Below are positions 1 through 11,971 of a stretch of 64,000 nt of DNA, piece by piece. The stretch covers positions 186,001 to 250,000 of the forward strand of contig JAZKBR010000004.1 of NCBI GenBank assembly GCA_040388535.1, in the 5' to 3' direction. Under the pieces are notes generated by a model. That model made no database searches and was not told where the DNA came from. It saw nothing but the letters and a program-made list of their open reading frames with translations. This stretch comes from Gemmatimonadota bacterium (lineage in GTDB: Bacteria > Gemmatimonadota > Gemmatimonadetes > Gemmatimonadales > GWC2-71-9). How positions within the stretch are numbered: position 1 is the first letter of the stretch; the number at the start of each line of letters is the position of its first letter. Made by a program: the position numbers and the translations under genes.

Positions 1-492
1 GAGCATCACGATCACCACACCGACCGCTGCAGTCGTGAGCCCCTGCAACGGTGACCAGACCAGCAGTTCCGTCAACAGCCGACCTGGCGACGTTCCGCTG
101 AAGAGCAGCACCAGCAGATTGCGCGCCCAGGTCCCGAGGAAGAAGACGCCAGCGGTCACGAGCAGGTTGTCAGCGAAGAAGACCGATCGCCCCCACGCTG
201 CGCCCCAGCCCACCAGCACGTGCGCCAGGATGCCAGCACCGAAGCGGGCGGGCGTCAGCACATCGACCATCAGGCCCACGGCAAAGCCGATCACGGCAGC
301 AGTACCAGGCCGCTGGCGGATGGCCAGCAGCAGCAACGCCAGCATCAGGAAGTCGGGCATTCCGCGGCCTTCGATCAGCGAAGGACGGAGATAGAACTCC
401 AGCAGCAGGAGTGCCGCGATCACGACGCCGACACGGAACTTGTCGCTCGAGCGACGCCGCCGCGGGCCCTCACCGGTCCAGACCGAGCTCAT
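1..492 (-). CDS. mreD: Rod shape-determining protein MreD (partial, runs off left edge)
   Basis: Inner-membrane component of the elongation (Rod) complex that works with MreC and MreB to position lateral-wall synthesis. The frame opens with an ATG at 492 that overlaps the mreC stop by 4 nt and gives 164 residues before leaving the window, close to the whole length of the family. After a short basic start (RRRRSSDKFR) there are stacked hydrophobic segments (VGVVIAALLLLEFYL, then PDFLMLALLLLAIRQRPG and GFAVGLMVDVL). The Pro-Asp at the start of a helix and the G..VGL..D pattern are typical of MreD. The identification rests on this pattern plus gene order; the C-terminus is not visible. Confidence 0.85.
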   Translation of the reverse strand, partial: MSSVWTGEGPRRRRSSDKFRVGVVIAALLLLEFYLRPSLIEGRGMPDFLMLALLLLAIRQRPGTAAVIGFAVGLMVDVLTPARFGAGILAHVLVGWGAAWGRSVFFADNLLVTAGVFFLGTWARNLLVLLFSGTSPGRLLTELLVWSPLQGLTTAAVGVVIVML

Positions 493-1427
493 CGGAGCGA
501 ATCCTTGCGCGGCAGTGTGTCGGCCGCCTTCCGGAGCGAATCCAGCATCCGCTGTGCTGCCACTTTGCGGAGCGAATCGGCCTTGCGCGCGGAATCGGAT
601 GGCGGCAAGGGCAGGAATAGCGAATCTCTCGGCGAGGTCAGGACCAGGACGTGGGTCGCCAGCGCCGGATGCGAGTAGGGGGTGACCCGGTAGACCCGCT
701 CATAACCGAATTGATCGCGCTCGATCGCGCTGACCCGCCCGATCGGGATTCCCCGGGGGAAGACCCCGCCCAGGCCGGAGGTAAAGACCGCGGTCCCGAC
801 CGCCAGCGAATCGCGCAACGCCACCCCCCTGAGCTGGAGGACCGTGCGCGAAGCGTCGGTGCTCGGACTCGCCGAAATCAGCCCGGTCACACTGCCATTG
901 GCGGTGACTGCGGCCGCACGAAACTCGGGGTGCGTCCAGGTGTAGGCCGCGCTCGAATGCGGGCTCGTCGACCAGATGTAGCCGATCAATCCGGCCGCGG
1001 TGACGACGGGGTCGAACTGGTGCACGCCGTCGGCAGATCCGACATTGAGCAACGCCATGCGATCGTCAGTGACGGCAGGTTGGTGGAGAATCTCGGCGGG
1101 GAGATATGCCTGTGTGAGCCGTGGCCGCAGATCGAGCAACGCGCGAAGGTTGTCATTCTCGCGACGGGTCGCACCGAAACCCTGCACCAGCAACGCGAGC
1201 GAATCACGGCTGTGTTCAATCACCCGGAGACCTTCGCGAGCCGTGCGATCGGCGACCGCGCGTGACTGCGCGGCCACCATCGGGCGAAGTGCTGTCTTGC
1301 GGATCGTGTTGGTGAGCGACTCGGCCCAGGGACGCGGGAGAGCGAGGGCGATCAGCGCGAGCAGGACACACCCGGCGAAGAGGACCAGGTCGCTCCGGGC
1401 GGTTTCGCCCCCTCCCTGATCGCGCAT
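489..1427 (-). CDS. mreC: Rod shape-determining protein MreC
   Basis: Bitopic inner-membrane protein of the elongasome that links MreB filaments to periplasmic wall enzymes. At 312 residues it has the family layout: a basic cytoplasmic start, one membrane helix at about residues 15-32 (LVLFAGCVLLALIALALP), a coiled-coil stretch around 60-95 ending ENDNLRALLDL, and then the beta-rich periplasmic core (VGSADGVHQFDPVVT..GLIGYI and GIPIGRVSAIERD). The last 35 or so residues are a charged tail with three DSxRK-like units, which is not part of the conserved core. It sits 10 nt after mreB and is coupled to mreD by ATGA. Confidence 0.93.
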   Translation of the reverse strand: MRDQGGGETARSDLVLFAGCVLLALIALALPRPWAESLTNTIRKTALRPMVAAQSRAVADRTAREGLRVIEHSRDSLALLVQGFGATRRENDNLRALLDLRPRLTQAYLPAEILHQPAVTDDRMALLNVGSADGVHQFDPVVTAAGLIGYIWSTSPHSSAAYTWTHPEFRAAAVTANGSVTGLISASPSTDASRTVLQLRGVALRDSLAVGTAVFTSGLGGVFPRGIPIGRVSAIERDQFGYERVYRVTPYSHPALATHVLVLTSPRDSLFLPLPPSDSARKADSLRKVAAQRMLDSLRKAADTLPRKDSLR

Positions 1428-1437
1428 CGTCAGGACG

Positions 1438-2469
1438 TCAGGTGGTCAGGACGCTGCGGTACTTCTCGAAGTCGTCGAGGATCCGACCGGTCCCGCGTAC
1501 CACGCAGGTCAGTGGATCTTCATCGACGTGAATCGGGAGACCGGTCTCCTGGGAGAGGAGCAGGTCGAGGCCGCGAATGAGGGCGCCACCGCCCGTCATC
1601 ACGATGCCGCGATCGACGATGTCGGAGGCCAATTCCGGCGGGGTGATTTCGAGCGCACGCCGCACGGCGTCTACGATCTGCTGGACCGGCTCCTGCACCG
1701 CCTCGCGGATTTCGGTGGAGTGCACCCGCACCGTCTTGGGGATGCCGCTCACCAGGTCGCGCCCCTTCACTTCCATCTCGCGCTCATCACCAGACGGGTA
1801 GGCCGAGCCGACCTTGATCTTGATGAGTTCAGCGGTGGGCTCACCGATCAGCAGATTGTAATTCTTGCGCATGAACATCACGATCGCCTGATCGAATTCA
1901 TCTCCGCCGATGCGGATCGATGTATCGGAAACGATGCCGCTCAACGCGATGACAGCGATCTCGGTGGTGCCGCCGCCGATGTCGATGACCATGTTGCCCG
2001 TCGGTGTATCCACCGGCAGCCCCACCCCGATCGCCGCGGCCATCGGTTCGGCCACCATCAGCACCTGCTTCGCGCCGGCGGTCTCGGCCGAGTCGCGCAC
2101 GGCACGACGTTCCACCTCAGTGATGCCGGACGGCACCGCCACAATCACCTTCGGCTTGACCCGGAAGAAATGCTTGTCGATGATCGTCTTGAGGAAGTAG
2201 CGCAGCATCTTCTCGGTCACATCGAAATCCGCGATCACGCCGTCGCGCATCGGCCGGACGGCGATAATGGCTTCCGGTGTGCGACCCAGCATCCGTTTCG
2301 CTTCGAGCCCAATCCCTTTTACGCGACCAGTCGCCTTCTCGATGGCAACGACCGAAGGTTCGTTCAACACGATGCCTTCACCCTTTACATAAATGAGGGT
2401 GTTCGCCGTGCCGAGGTCGACCGCGATTTCGTTCGCGGGGAGGAAGGAACCGAAGTTTGGGAATTTCAC
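1438..2469 (-). CDS. mreB: Rod shape-determining protein MreB (actin-like)
   Basis: Actin-like ATPase that polymerises under the inner membrane and directs the rod-shape machinery. The actin-fold nucleotide motifs are clear: [10 protein letters not shown] near residue 18, the [12 protein letters not shown] phosphate-2 loop, and [10 protein letters not shown] near the C-terminus. I choose the GTG at 2469 (343 residues, the usual size) over an in-frame TTG at 2502, because a good promoter (-10 at 2501-2506) would start transcription near 2494, downstream of that TTG. The Shine-Dalgarno match before the GTG is weak. First gene of mreBCD, transcribed away from argG. Confidence 0.95.
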   Translation of the reverse strand: MKFPNFGSFLPANEIAVDLGTANTLIYVKGEGIVLNEPSVVAIEKATGRVKGIGLEAKRMLGRTPEAIIAVRPMRDGVIADFDVTEKMLRYFLKTIIDKHFFRVKPKVIVAVPSGITEVERRAVRDSAETAGAKQVLMVAEPMAAAIGVGLPVDTPTGNMVIDIGGGTTEIAVIALSGIVSDTSIRIGGDEFDQAIVMFMRKNYNLLIGEPTAELIKIKVGSAYPSGDEREMEVKGRDLVSGIPKTVRVHSTEIREAVQEPVQQIVDAVRRALEITPPELASDIVDRGIVMTGGGALIRGLDLLLSQETGLPIHVDEDPLTCVVRGTGRILDDFEKYRSVLTT

Positions 2470-2500
2470 GTGACCGGCCGCCAGGTAAGACGTTCCCGCC

Positions 2501-2530
2501 AAGATAGGGGTGCGTGCGCGGCTGCGGCAA
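2501..2530 (-). promoter_or_regulatory. Probable sigma70 promoter of mreBCD
   Basis: On the minus strand TTGCCG (2525-2530) is followed after 18 nt by TATCTT (2501-2506), 32 nt upstream of the chosen mreB GTG. The -35 lies inside a perfect hairpin-like inverted repeat TGCGGC-AA-GCCGCA (2523-2536). Called by eye. Confidence 0.5.
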
Positions 2531-2590
2531 GCCGCAACATTATGTGGCCAGCGGAGTTGCCTCTGAATCTCCGAGGCGACCTGAGCGCCT

Positions 2591-2623
2591 GCTCACGGGG
2601 GTTAGCCGTGAGCACTTACTCAC
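2591..2623. promoter_or_regulatory. Triple GCTCAC/GTGAGC half-sites between mreB and argG (possible operator)
   Basis: A perfect 8-bp inverted repeat GCTCACGG (2591-2598) / CCGTGAGC (2606-2613) with a 7-nt spacer is followed by a third half-site ACTCAC (2618-2623), which pairs with the middle one as GTGAG-N6-CTCAC. The cluster lies 38 bp upstream of the argG -35 and about 60 bp upstream of the mreB -35. It looks like binding sites for a dimeric regulator, but I do not recognise the protein; it does not resemble a classical ARG box. Confidence 0.4.
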
Positions 2624-2660
2624 AAGCCACACTTTCGATTGAAAACAATCCGAGCGGAGC

Positions 2661-2689
2661 TTGTCCCCTCCGTCGGGCTTCTCCATACT
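2661..2689 (+). promoter_or_regulatory. Probable sigma70 promoter of argG
   Basis: TTGTCC (2661-2666) and CATACT (2684-2689) are separated by 17 nt and end 42 nt before the argG GTG start. This leaves a leader of about 35 nt. Confidence 0.5.
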
Positions 2690-2731
2690 AGGCACGAAGG
2701 ATCGCCTACCCTCCCGCCCGGATCTCATCTC

Positions 2732-3937
<1,206 letters not shown>

Positions 3938-3953
3938 CCGCCCCGATTTACTG

Positions 3954-4460
3954 CTACCGCCCGGTACTCCCGAATCCCCCCGCCCCGCGCCCGCTGGGCG
4001 GCAACTCGGCGACTTCGACGAAGTCCACCAGCTCCACCTTCTGCACCAGCGCCTGCGCGATCCGGTCGCCGCGGTGAATCACGAACGGCTCGCTTCCCAG
4101 ATTGATCAGGATCACCTGCAGCTCGCCACGATAATCCGAATCTATGGTGGCCGGCGTGTTCGGCAGCGTAATCCCGTGCTTGAGTGCGAGGCCTGAGCGC
4201 GGCCGCAGCTGCAATTCGTAGCCATCGGGTACCGCCACCGAGAGCCCGGTCGGCACCAGCCCGCGCGCACCCGGCGCAATGACCGTCTCCACCGCCGACA
4301 CGATGTCCATTCCTGCCGCGCCGCTGGTAGCACGGGTCGGAAGCGGCAACCCCTCGCCGTGCGGCAATCGCACGACGAGGAGTTGAATGGCCGCGCCGGT
4401 ACTAGAGGACGGAGTCAACGTCAGTGCAGTCGAGTCCGAACGCTTCGGCGACGCCGGCAT
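3954..4460 (-). CDS. dut: Deoxyuridine 5'-triphosphate nucleotidohydrolase (dUTPase)
   Basis: Hydrolyses dUTP to dUMP and pyrophosphate, keeping uracil out of DNA and feeding dTMP synthesis. All trimeric dUTPase motifs are present in order: [47 protein letters not shown] and the glycine-rich C-terminal lid [11 protein letters not shown]. The start is uncertain. Conservation begins at about [10 protein letters not shown], yet the only ATG is at 4460, inside the end of ald, which would add about 25 low-complexity residues. A GTG at 4373 would give a slightly short protein of 139 residues. No convincing Shine-Dalgarno site precedes either. Downstream of ald and probably co-transcribed. Confidence 0.9.
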   Translation of the reverse strand: MPASPKRSDSTALTLTPSSSTGAAIQLLVVRLPHGEGLPLPTRATSGAAGMDIVSAVETVIAPGARGLVPTGLSVAVPDGYELQLRPRSGLALKHGITLPNTPATIDSDYRGELQVILINLGSEPFVIHRGDRIAQALVQKVELVDFVEVAELPPSGRGAGGFGSTGR

Positions 4461-5514
4461 AGACAATCTTGCCGTCGACGACGTTGAGGCCGAGCTTGAG
4501 CGCGTTGTCGCGCTTGCAGGCTTCCTTCCACCCCAGATTCGCGAGCTTGATGGCGTAAGGGAGCGTGGCGTTCGTCAGCGCCAGCGTCGAGGTCCGAGGC
4601 ACCGCACCCGGCATGTTCGCGACGGCGTAGTGCAACACGCCTTCGACGAAGTAGGTCGGGTTCTCGTGCGTGGTCGGCTTGATGGTTTCGACACAGCCGC
4701 CCTGGTCGACAGCAACGTCAACGATCACGCAACCATCGGGAATGCTCTTGAGATCTTCCCGCGTGATGAGGTGCGGGGCCTTCTTGCCCGGAATGAGCAC
4801 CGCCCCGATGATCAGGTCGGCGTCCTTGACCGCATCGAGGATATTGTGCCGGTTCGAGAAGACCGTGTTCACGTTCGCCGGAAGCACATCATCGAGGTAG
4901 CGGAGCCGGTCGAGCGAATTGTCCAGCAGCGTCACGTTGGCGCCCAGACCTGCCGCCATCTTCGCCGCGTTGATCCCCACGACGCCGCCACCGATGATGA
5001 CGACCTTCGCCGGATTGACACCCGGCACGCCGCCCAGCAGTACGCCGCGGCCGCCGAAGAGCTTCTCGTTGTACTTGGCCCCTTCCTGCACCGCGAGGCG
5101 GCCGGCGACTTCCGACATCGGCGTCAGCAATGGCAGCTGGCCACCGGGGAGCTGCACGGTCTCGTAGGCCACGGCAATGGCCCCCGACTTCATCACGGCC
5201 CGCGTGAGCGGCTCATCGGCGGCGAAGTGGAAGTAGGTGTACATCACCAGGCCCGGACGCATCCGCGGCCATTCTACCGCGATCGGCTCCTTGACCTTGA
5301 CGATCATGTCGGCCTTCGCCCACGTCGCATCGGCATCAGGCGCGATGGAGGCGCCGGCCGCGATGTAGTTCTCGTCGGAGAAGCCGCTGCCAAGACCGGC
5401 TCCGGTCTCGACCTGCACCTTGTGGCCCTCGCGAACGAGGGATTCGACACCTGACGGCACCAGGCCGACACGGTTCTCGTTGGTCTTGATCTCCTTCGGC
5501 ACGCCAATCAGCAT
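4402..5514 (-). CDS. ald: Alanine dehydrogenase
   Basis: NAD-dependent oxidative deamination of L-alanine to pyruvate and ammonia, reversible. It has 370 residues, the usual size, with the family N-terminus [23 protein letters not shown], the conserved KVKEP segment, and the Rossmann motif [14 protein letters not shown] around residue 170. The block [21 protein letters not shown] is typical of alanine dehydrogenases rather than of transhydrogenase alpha subunits. It starts at ATG 5514, 40 nt after the M16 protease gene; that gap contains a GC-rich hairpin. Its 3' end overlaps the probable start of dut. Confidence 0.95.
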   Translation of the reverse strand: MLIGVPKEIKTNENRVGLVPSGVESLVREGHKVQVETGAGLGSGFSDENYIAAGASIAPDADATWAKADMIVKVKEPIAVEWPRMRPGLVMYTYFHFAADEPLTRAVMKSGAIAVAYETVQLPGGQLPLLTPMSEVAGRLAVQEGAKYNEKLFGGRGVLLGGVPGVNPAKVVIIGGGVVGINAAKMAAGLGANVTLLDNSLDRLRYLDDVLPANVNTVFSNRHNILDAVKDADLIIGAVLIPGKKAPHLITREDLKSIPDGCVIVDVAVDQGGCVETIKPTTHENPTYFVEGVLHYAVANMPGAVPRTSTLALTNATLPYAIKLANLGWKEACKRDNALKLGLNVVDGKIVYAGVAEAFGLDCTDVDSVL

Positions 5515-5527
5515 CGCGATCTCGCTT

Positions 5528-5544
5528 GCGCGCCTGAGGCGCGC
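5528..5544 (-). other. GC-rich hairpin between the M16 protease gene and ald
   Basis: GCGCGCC-TGA-GGCGCGC (5528-5544) is a perfect 7-bp stem with a 3-nt loop, 14 nt upstream of the ald ATG. There is no U-run after it, so it may hinder ribosome access or protect mRNA ends rather than terminate. The role is not determinable from sequence. Confidence 0.35.
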
Positions 5545-5554
5545 TTCGAAAGGG

Positions 5555-6819
5555 TCAACGGGTCGGACCGAGGCGGACAGTCGTCATCCGCTCCGGGGCG
5601 AGGAACTCGGCGGCCAGCGCCACCGACTCTTCGCGTGTGACACCATCCACGAGGCGGAGTACCTCGTCGAGGGGGCGGTACGGTTCATCCTGCAGGACGT
5701 GCGTGGCCAGCCGATGCATCCGGCTGGTCGTGCTCTCCAGCGCCAGCATGAGCGATCCCTTCAACTGCCCCTTGCCATCGACCAGGTCCGCCTCGGGGAG
5801 CCCTTCCCGGGCCATCAGGGCCAGCTCCTCACGAATCGCGGCAATGGCCTGGTCGGCCGTGGCCGGTGCGGTTCCGACATACACCCCAAATGTACCCGCG
5901 GCACGGTAGGCCGAGTGCCAGGCGTAGACGGCGTAGCAGAGGCCCAGCTCTTCACGCACCCGCTGAAAGAGCCGGCTCGACATCCCCCCGCCAAGCACGG
6001 CACTGATCAGCGCGAGGCCGAAGCGACGCGGATCATTGGCCGCGATGCTGTCCGTACCCAGCACGGCGTGGACCTGTTGGAGCTTGCTGACCTCGACGCG
6101 GGTGGCCGCCCGGACCGCGGGGGCCGCGACCACAATCGCACGGGGAGCCTGCTTCTCTCCCTCGAACCAGCCGAGCCCTGCCAGCAGCTCAAGCACCTGA
6201 GTGTGTTCGATATGCCCGGCCACGGCTATGACGCAATTGCCAGGGTAGTAGTTACTGACGTGCAGATCGCGCAGATCCGCCGTCCCGAGATTCCCTACCG
6301 TCTCGGCCGTGCCGAGGATCGAATAGCCGTAGGGATGCTCCGGCCAGAGCGTCTCGCCCCAGAGTTCGAACACCAGATCGTCTGGCGTGTCCTGCACCCC
6401 GTTGAGCTCTTCAAGCACCACGTTCCGTTCGAGCTCGAGGTCGCTCTCGCGCAACAGCGGCTTGCGCACCAGATCGGTGAGAACGTCGAGCGCAAGCGGC
6501 AGGTCCGCATCGAGGACATGCGCCTGGAACGAGGTCGTGTCGCGGGAAGTATAGGCGTCGAGCGAGCCGCCGCGGGCCTCGAGCGACACCGCGATCTCTC
6601 GCGCGGTGCGACGCTCGGTGCCCTTGAAAACCATATGTTCGAGGAGATGGGAGACCCCCATCTTGGCGCGGGCTTCGTGCCCGCTTGCCGATCGGACCCA
6701 GATCCCGGCGGCCGCTGACCGTACGCCTGGGAGGCGTTCGGTCACGACCACGAGTCCGTTCGGGGCGTCGGTGCGAAAGAGCGAATCGTCGAGCTGGACG
6801 GTACGCACCGACGGACTAC

Positions 6820-6823
<4 letters not shown>
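5555..6823 (-). CDS. M16-family zinc metallopeptidase (processing peptidase-like)
   Basis: Pitrilysin/MPP-like peptidase of 422 residues. The inverted zinc motif HLLEH (residues 59-63) with the following KGTERRTAREIA is intact, as are the distal family segments DAYTSRDTTSFQAHVLDADL and the C-terminal half with GGGMSSRLFQRVREELGLCYAVYA. No signal peptide, so probably cytoplasmic. Its ATG overlaps the pnp stop by 4 nt; a pnp-M16 pair is a common arrangement in bacteria (the Bacillus ymxG/mlpA type), where the protease's substrate is poorly defined. The catalytic residues suggest it is active. Confidence 0.93.
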
Positions 6824-8901
<2,078 letters not shown>

Positions 8902-8940
8902 GATTTTCCTTCACTGCGTTTGAGCACCCATAAACGGAAA

Positions 8941-8967
8941 GCGTCCCACGGTGCTCGCGTGGGACGC
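8941..8967 (-). terminator. Hairpin between rpsO and pnp (terminator or RNA-processing site)
   Basis: GCGTCCCAC (8941-8949) pairs with GTGGGACGC (8959-8967), a perfect 9-bp stem with a 9-nt loop. In the minus direction it is followed by TTTCCGTTTA. In other bacteria the rpsO-pnp gap carries both a partial terminator and an RNase III site; this hairpin is in the right place for either. Confidence 0.6.
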
Positions 8968-8987
8968 CTTGCAGTTTCAGCTACGGA

Positions 8988-9245
8988 TCAGTTCCGGAGG
9001 CCGAGTTCAGTGACCAGGGCGCGGTAAGTCGAGATGTCGTTGCTCTTGAGGTAATTCAAGAGCCGGCGCCGGGTTCCGACCATCTTCAGGAGGCCACGGC
9101 GACCATGATGGTCCTTCGCGTGGGTCCGGAAATGGTCGGTGAGGCTGTTGATTCGCGTCGTCAGCAGGGCGACCTGGACCCGGGCGGAGCCGGTGTCTTC
9201 GCCATGCAGGCGGTGCTTCTCGATGACGGGCTGCTTCTCGATCAT
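8988..9245 (-). CDS. rpsO: 30S ribosomal protein S15
   Basis: Early-binding small-subunit protein that contacts 16S rRNA in the central domain. From the ATG at 9245 it is 85 residues ([20 protein letters not shown]), the normal size, with the core [29 protein letters not shown]. The frame stays open upstream as far as about 9395, but that part crosses the promoter and a heptamer repeat and is not protein-like. It has its own promoter and precedes pnp. Confidence 0.97.
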   Translation of the reverse strand: MIEKQPVIEKHRLHGEDTGSARVQVALLTTRINSLTDHFRTHAKDHHGRRGLLKMVGTRRRLLNYLKSNDISTYRALVTELGLRN

Positions 9246-9309
9246 GCCTAGTAATTCCTGCCCTGAGTCAATGCTGCGCTTACACTTAGGTTCGCTTGGA
9301 TAGCCTCGC

Positions 9310-9339
9310 AATATAGCCCGGGATTCCGAGTGGGGGCAA
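9310..9339 (-). promoter_or_regulatory. Probable sigma70 promoter of rpsO-pnp
   Basis: On the minus strand TTGCCC (9334-9339), an 18-nt spacer and TATATT (9310-9315). The predicted start near 9303 leaves a leader of about 58 nt before the rpsO ATG. Confidence 0.6.
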
Positions 9340-9353
9340 GCCCTGACAACGGG

Positions 9354-9381
9354 ATGACGGATGACGGATGATGGATGACCG
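9354..9381. repeat. Four tandem copies of a 7-bp repeat (ATGACGG)
   Basis: Units ATGACGG, ATGACGG, ATGATGG and ATGACCG run head to tail in the gap between the rseP 3' end and the rpsO promoter. The rest of this 243-bp gap holds the promoter and GC-rich sequence without a gene. The repeat is too short and spacer-less to be CRISPR. Confidence 0.75.
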
Positions 9382-9488
9382 ATTTTCGGGCACATGGATC
9401 AGGTCGCACCGGGCCGTCGGGCGGGCGGATGCCTCCCGTCTGCTCAGGCGACACCGGCGCACCCCTTCCCCCTTCCCCCCTCTCTTCG

Positions 9489-10859
9489 CTACGCCCCGAT
9501 CAACCGCCGAATATCGTTGCTGAACGCGAGCACCATCAGCAGCACCACCAACGCCAGACCGGCAAGCGTGACCACCTCGCGCAGCTTCGTGGGGAGCGGC
9601 CGACGGATCAGCCCTTCGATCGCCAGGATCAGGAACGCTCCGCCGTCGAGCACCGGAATGGGCAGCAGGTTCACCACGGCGAGGTTCACCGAAATCAGCG
9701 CCATGAACGCGAGCAGATTGTCGAGCCCGGCGCGCGCTTGCTGCGCCGCCATCTGACCAATCAGAATCGGCCCGCCGATCTCCTTGCTGCTGATCTTGCG
9801 CGTGGCCAGCCCGCGGAAGGTCTGGAAGATCGTTCCCGCCGACGCCCACGTGGCCTCAGCCCCCGCCCCGATCGCACCACCGAGACCCAGCGTCTCCCGC
9901 TGGTAGGGCGTGCGCACCGTCGCACCAATCCGACCGATCATCGCCGAGGTCGTGTCACCAGGAACTTCGCGCTCGGCCTTCGGTGTCATCACGAAGGTCT
10001 TCGCCACGCCACCGCGCGTCACGTCGAGTCGGAGCTCTCGCCCTGCTGCCGCCTTGATTCGCTCGACCGCCTCAGCCCACTGGCTGATCGAAGTGCCGTC
10101 GATCGCGGCGATCGAGTCGCCCGCTTCGAGACCGGCCGCGGCCGCCGGATAATTCGGCGAGATCGAACCGATTACTGGCGGATGCAGCGGCTCCAGCGCC
10201 GTCGCGAGCTTTGCGCGTTCGGCAAGCGCGTCGCGATGGAGTGCCACCGACATCGGCGTGTGATTCGCGAAGGTGAGCTTGATTTCGTTCGACTTCGCCG
10301 TGGTCAGGCGATCGACGATGTCGTCCCACGAGGCCACGCTCTCGCCATCAACGGCAGTGATGCGGGTACCGGTGGGAAGTGACGCGAGCTCCTTCGCCTC
10401 GACCGGGAGACGCTCTGCCGCAACATGACCAATTGTCGTCGTCGGGTCGTACTGACGGCCGTTCTTGAACGCGAGCCCGGTAAACACCAGCAACGCGAAG
10501 AGCGCATTGAGCGTGACGCCGGCAAGAATGATCACCATCCGCTGCCAGGTCGGCTTCGCCTCGAACACGCGATCAGCCGGCACCTCTGCCGACGAGCCCC
10601 CTTCGAGCACCGACGACGCGGGATCTTCCTCGCGCGACGCCATCTTCACATAGCCACCCAGCGGAAGCCACGCGATGGCCCACTCGGTTTCGCCGCGCTG
10701 GAAGGTGAGCCCCGGAATAGGCTTGCCGATGCCGATCGCGAAGCGATGCACCCAGACCCCGAAGGCTTTCGCCGCCATGTAATGACCGAGCTCGTGCACA
10801 AAGACGAGCACGCCAAGCACAACCGCCAGAATCGCCACCGTGAACAGGAACCCGCTCAT
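9489..10859 (-). CDS. rseP: RseP/YaeL-type site-2 intramembrane zinc protease
   Basis: Membrane-embedded metalloprotease that cuts transmembrane segments of regulatory proteins and remnant signal peptides. Its 456 residues carry the catalytic HELGH (22-26) in the first membrane helix, the GGYVKM beta-hairpin, two PDZ-like regions (around 130-200 and 205-280, the second containing AAAAGLEAGDSIAAIDG), and the distal NLLPIPVLDGG motif that supplies the third zinc ligand. Its ATG overlaps the dxr stop by 4 nt; the uppS-cdsA-dxr-rseP order is standard in many bacteria. No anti-sigma factor substrate gene is visible nearby. Confidence 0.95.
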   Translation of the reverse strand: MSGFLFTVAILAVVLGVLVFVHELGHYMAAKAFGVWVHRFAIGIGKPIPGLTFQRGETEWAIAWLPLGGYVKMASREEDPASSVLEGGSSAEVPADRVFEAKPTWQRMVIILAGVTLNALFALLVFTGLAFKNGRQYDPTTTIGHVAAERLPVEAKELASLPTGTRITAVDGESVASWDDIVDRLTTAKSNEIKLTFANHTPMSVALHRDALAERAKLATALEPLHPPVIGSISPNYPAAAAGLEAGDSIAAIDGTSISQWAEAVERIKAAAGRELRLDVTRGGVAKTFVMTPKAEREVPGDTTSAMIGRIGATVRTPYQRETLGLGGAIGAGAEATWASAGTIFQTFRGLATRKISSKEIGGPILIGQMAAQQARAGLDNLLAFMALISVNLAVVNLLPIPVLDGGAFLILAIEGLIRRPLPTKLREVVTLAGLALVVLLMVLAFSNDIRRLIGA

Positions 10860-11971
10860 GCGACTGCTTCCCCTGCGTGACGCCGCGCTGCCGCATCTGC
10901 GGCCCGCACGGCATCGAGCGTAATGGTGCCAGCGTCATCGTGACGCCGGAGTGCTGCTTCGATCACGACCGGGATTCGCCCGAAGGGGATCTTTCCCTCG
11001 AGGAACGCGGCGACGGCAATTTCATTTGCGGCATTGAAGACCGCCGGCGCTGTCCCACCCTTCCGCCCAGCCGCAATGCCGAGTTCAAATGCGCCGAAGC
11101 ATTCGCGCCGCACCGGCTCGAAGCTCAGCGTTCCCGCAGCCACCGGATCGAACCGGCGCACGCCATCGTCGGGTAGACGATCGGGGTGCGTCAGGGCATA
11201 CAGGATCGGGACTTCCATCGAGGGAAAGCCGACCTGTGCCAGGGTGCTGCCATCGGGAAACTCGACAAACGCGTGCACGATACTCTGCGGGTGAACGATG
11301 ACCTCGATCGCGTCGTAGGCCAGCCCGAAGAGAAAATGGGCCTCGATCACTTCGAGCGCCTTGTTCGCGAGCGTAGCCGAGTCCACCGTGATCTTGGCAC
11401 CCATCTGCCAGGTCGGGTGGTTGAGCGCTTCCGCGACCGTCGCCAGCGCGAGCCGCTCCTGGTCCCAGGTCCGGAACGGCCCACCCGACGCCGTGAGAAT
11501 GATCCGCGATGGCGCCGCGCCCTGAGCCACCATGCACTGCAGCACCGCGCTGTGCTCAGAATCGATCGGGACGACCTCGCCCCCGCCCTGCCGGGCAGCC
11601 TCGGCCACCAGCGGCCCGGCCATCACCAGCGTCTCCTTGTTGGCCAGGGCGACCCGCTTCCCGGCGCGCAGCGCAGCGAGCGTCGCATCGAGCCCGGCCG
11701 CACCGACCACCGCGTTCACCACAATGTCGACATCGGGGCGCGTCGCTGCTTCAATCAGCGTCTCGGGACCACTCGGAAAGGTCGTCGCACCGTTGCCGCC
11801 TACGAGCGCGGCATACTTCGGGTTCCACGCCGCAACCTGTTCGGCGAGCCGCTCGCGATTCGAGCCCGCCACCAGCGCCACGAGGTCGAATCCGGCACGC
11901 TGCCGTTCGAGCACGCGGAGCGTGCTGACACCGATCGAACCGGTTGAACCGAGCAGCGCGACTCGCTTCAC
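10856..11971 (-). CDS. dxr: 1-deoxy-D-xylulose 5-phosphate reductoisomerase
   Basis: Second step of the MEP isoprenoid route: converts DXP to MEP with NADPH and a divalent metal. The GTG at 11971 shares GTGA with the cdsA stop and starts the conserved VKRVALLGSTGSIGVSTLRVL, giving 371 residues. NADPH-binding GSTGSIG is at 8-14. Active-site blocks NKETLVMAG, PIDSEHSAVLQC and ASGGPFR follow. A longer frame upstream to 12163 is antisense-like arginine-rich sequence inside cdsA and is not used. Together with dxs at about 40 kb, two MEP enzymes are present in the window. Confidence 0.96.
   Translation of the reverse strand: MKRVALLGSTGSIGVSTLRVLERQRAGFDLVALVAGSNRERLAEQVAAWNPKYAALVGGNGATTFPSGPETLIEAATRPDVDIVVNAVVGAAGLDATLAALRAGKRVALANKETLVMAGPLVAEAARQGGGEVVPIDSEHSAVLQCMVAQGAAPSRIILTASGGPFRTWDQERLALATVAEALNHPTWQMGAKITVDSATLANKALEVIEAHFLFGLAYDAIEVIVHPQSIVHAFVEFPDGSTLAQVGFPSMEVPILYALTHPDRLPDDGVRRFDPVAAGTLSFEPVRRECFGAFELGIAAGRKGGTAPAVFNAANEIAVAAFLEGKIPFGRIPVVIEAALRRHDDAGTITLDAVRAADAAARRHAGEAVA

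Noticed and set aside
2639-2731. N-terminal extension of argG from TTG 2639
   Set aside because: It would place the start upstream of the predicted promoter, and the extra 31 residues are not part of the family.
9354-9381. CRISPR-like repeat upstream of rpsO
   Set aside because: Units are 7 bp, directly adjacent with no spacers, and no cas genes are in the window.
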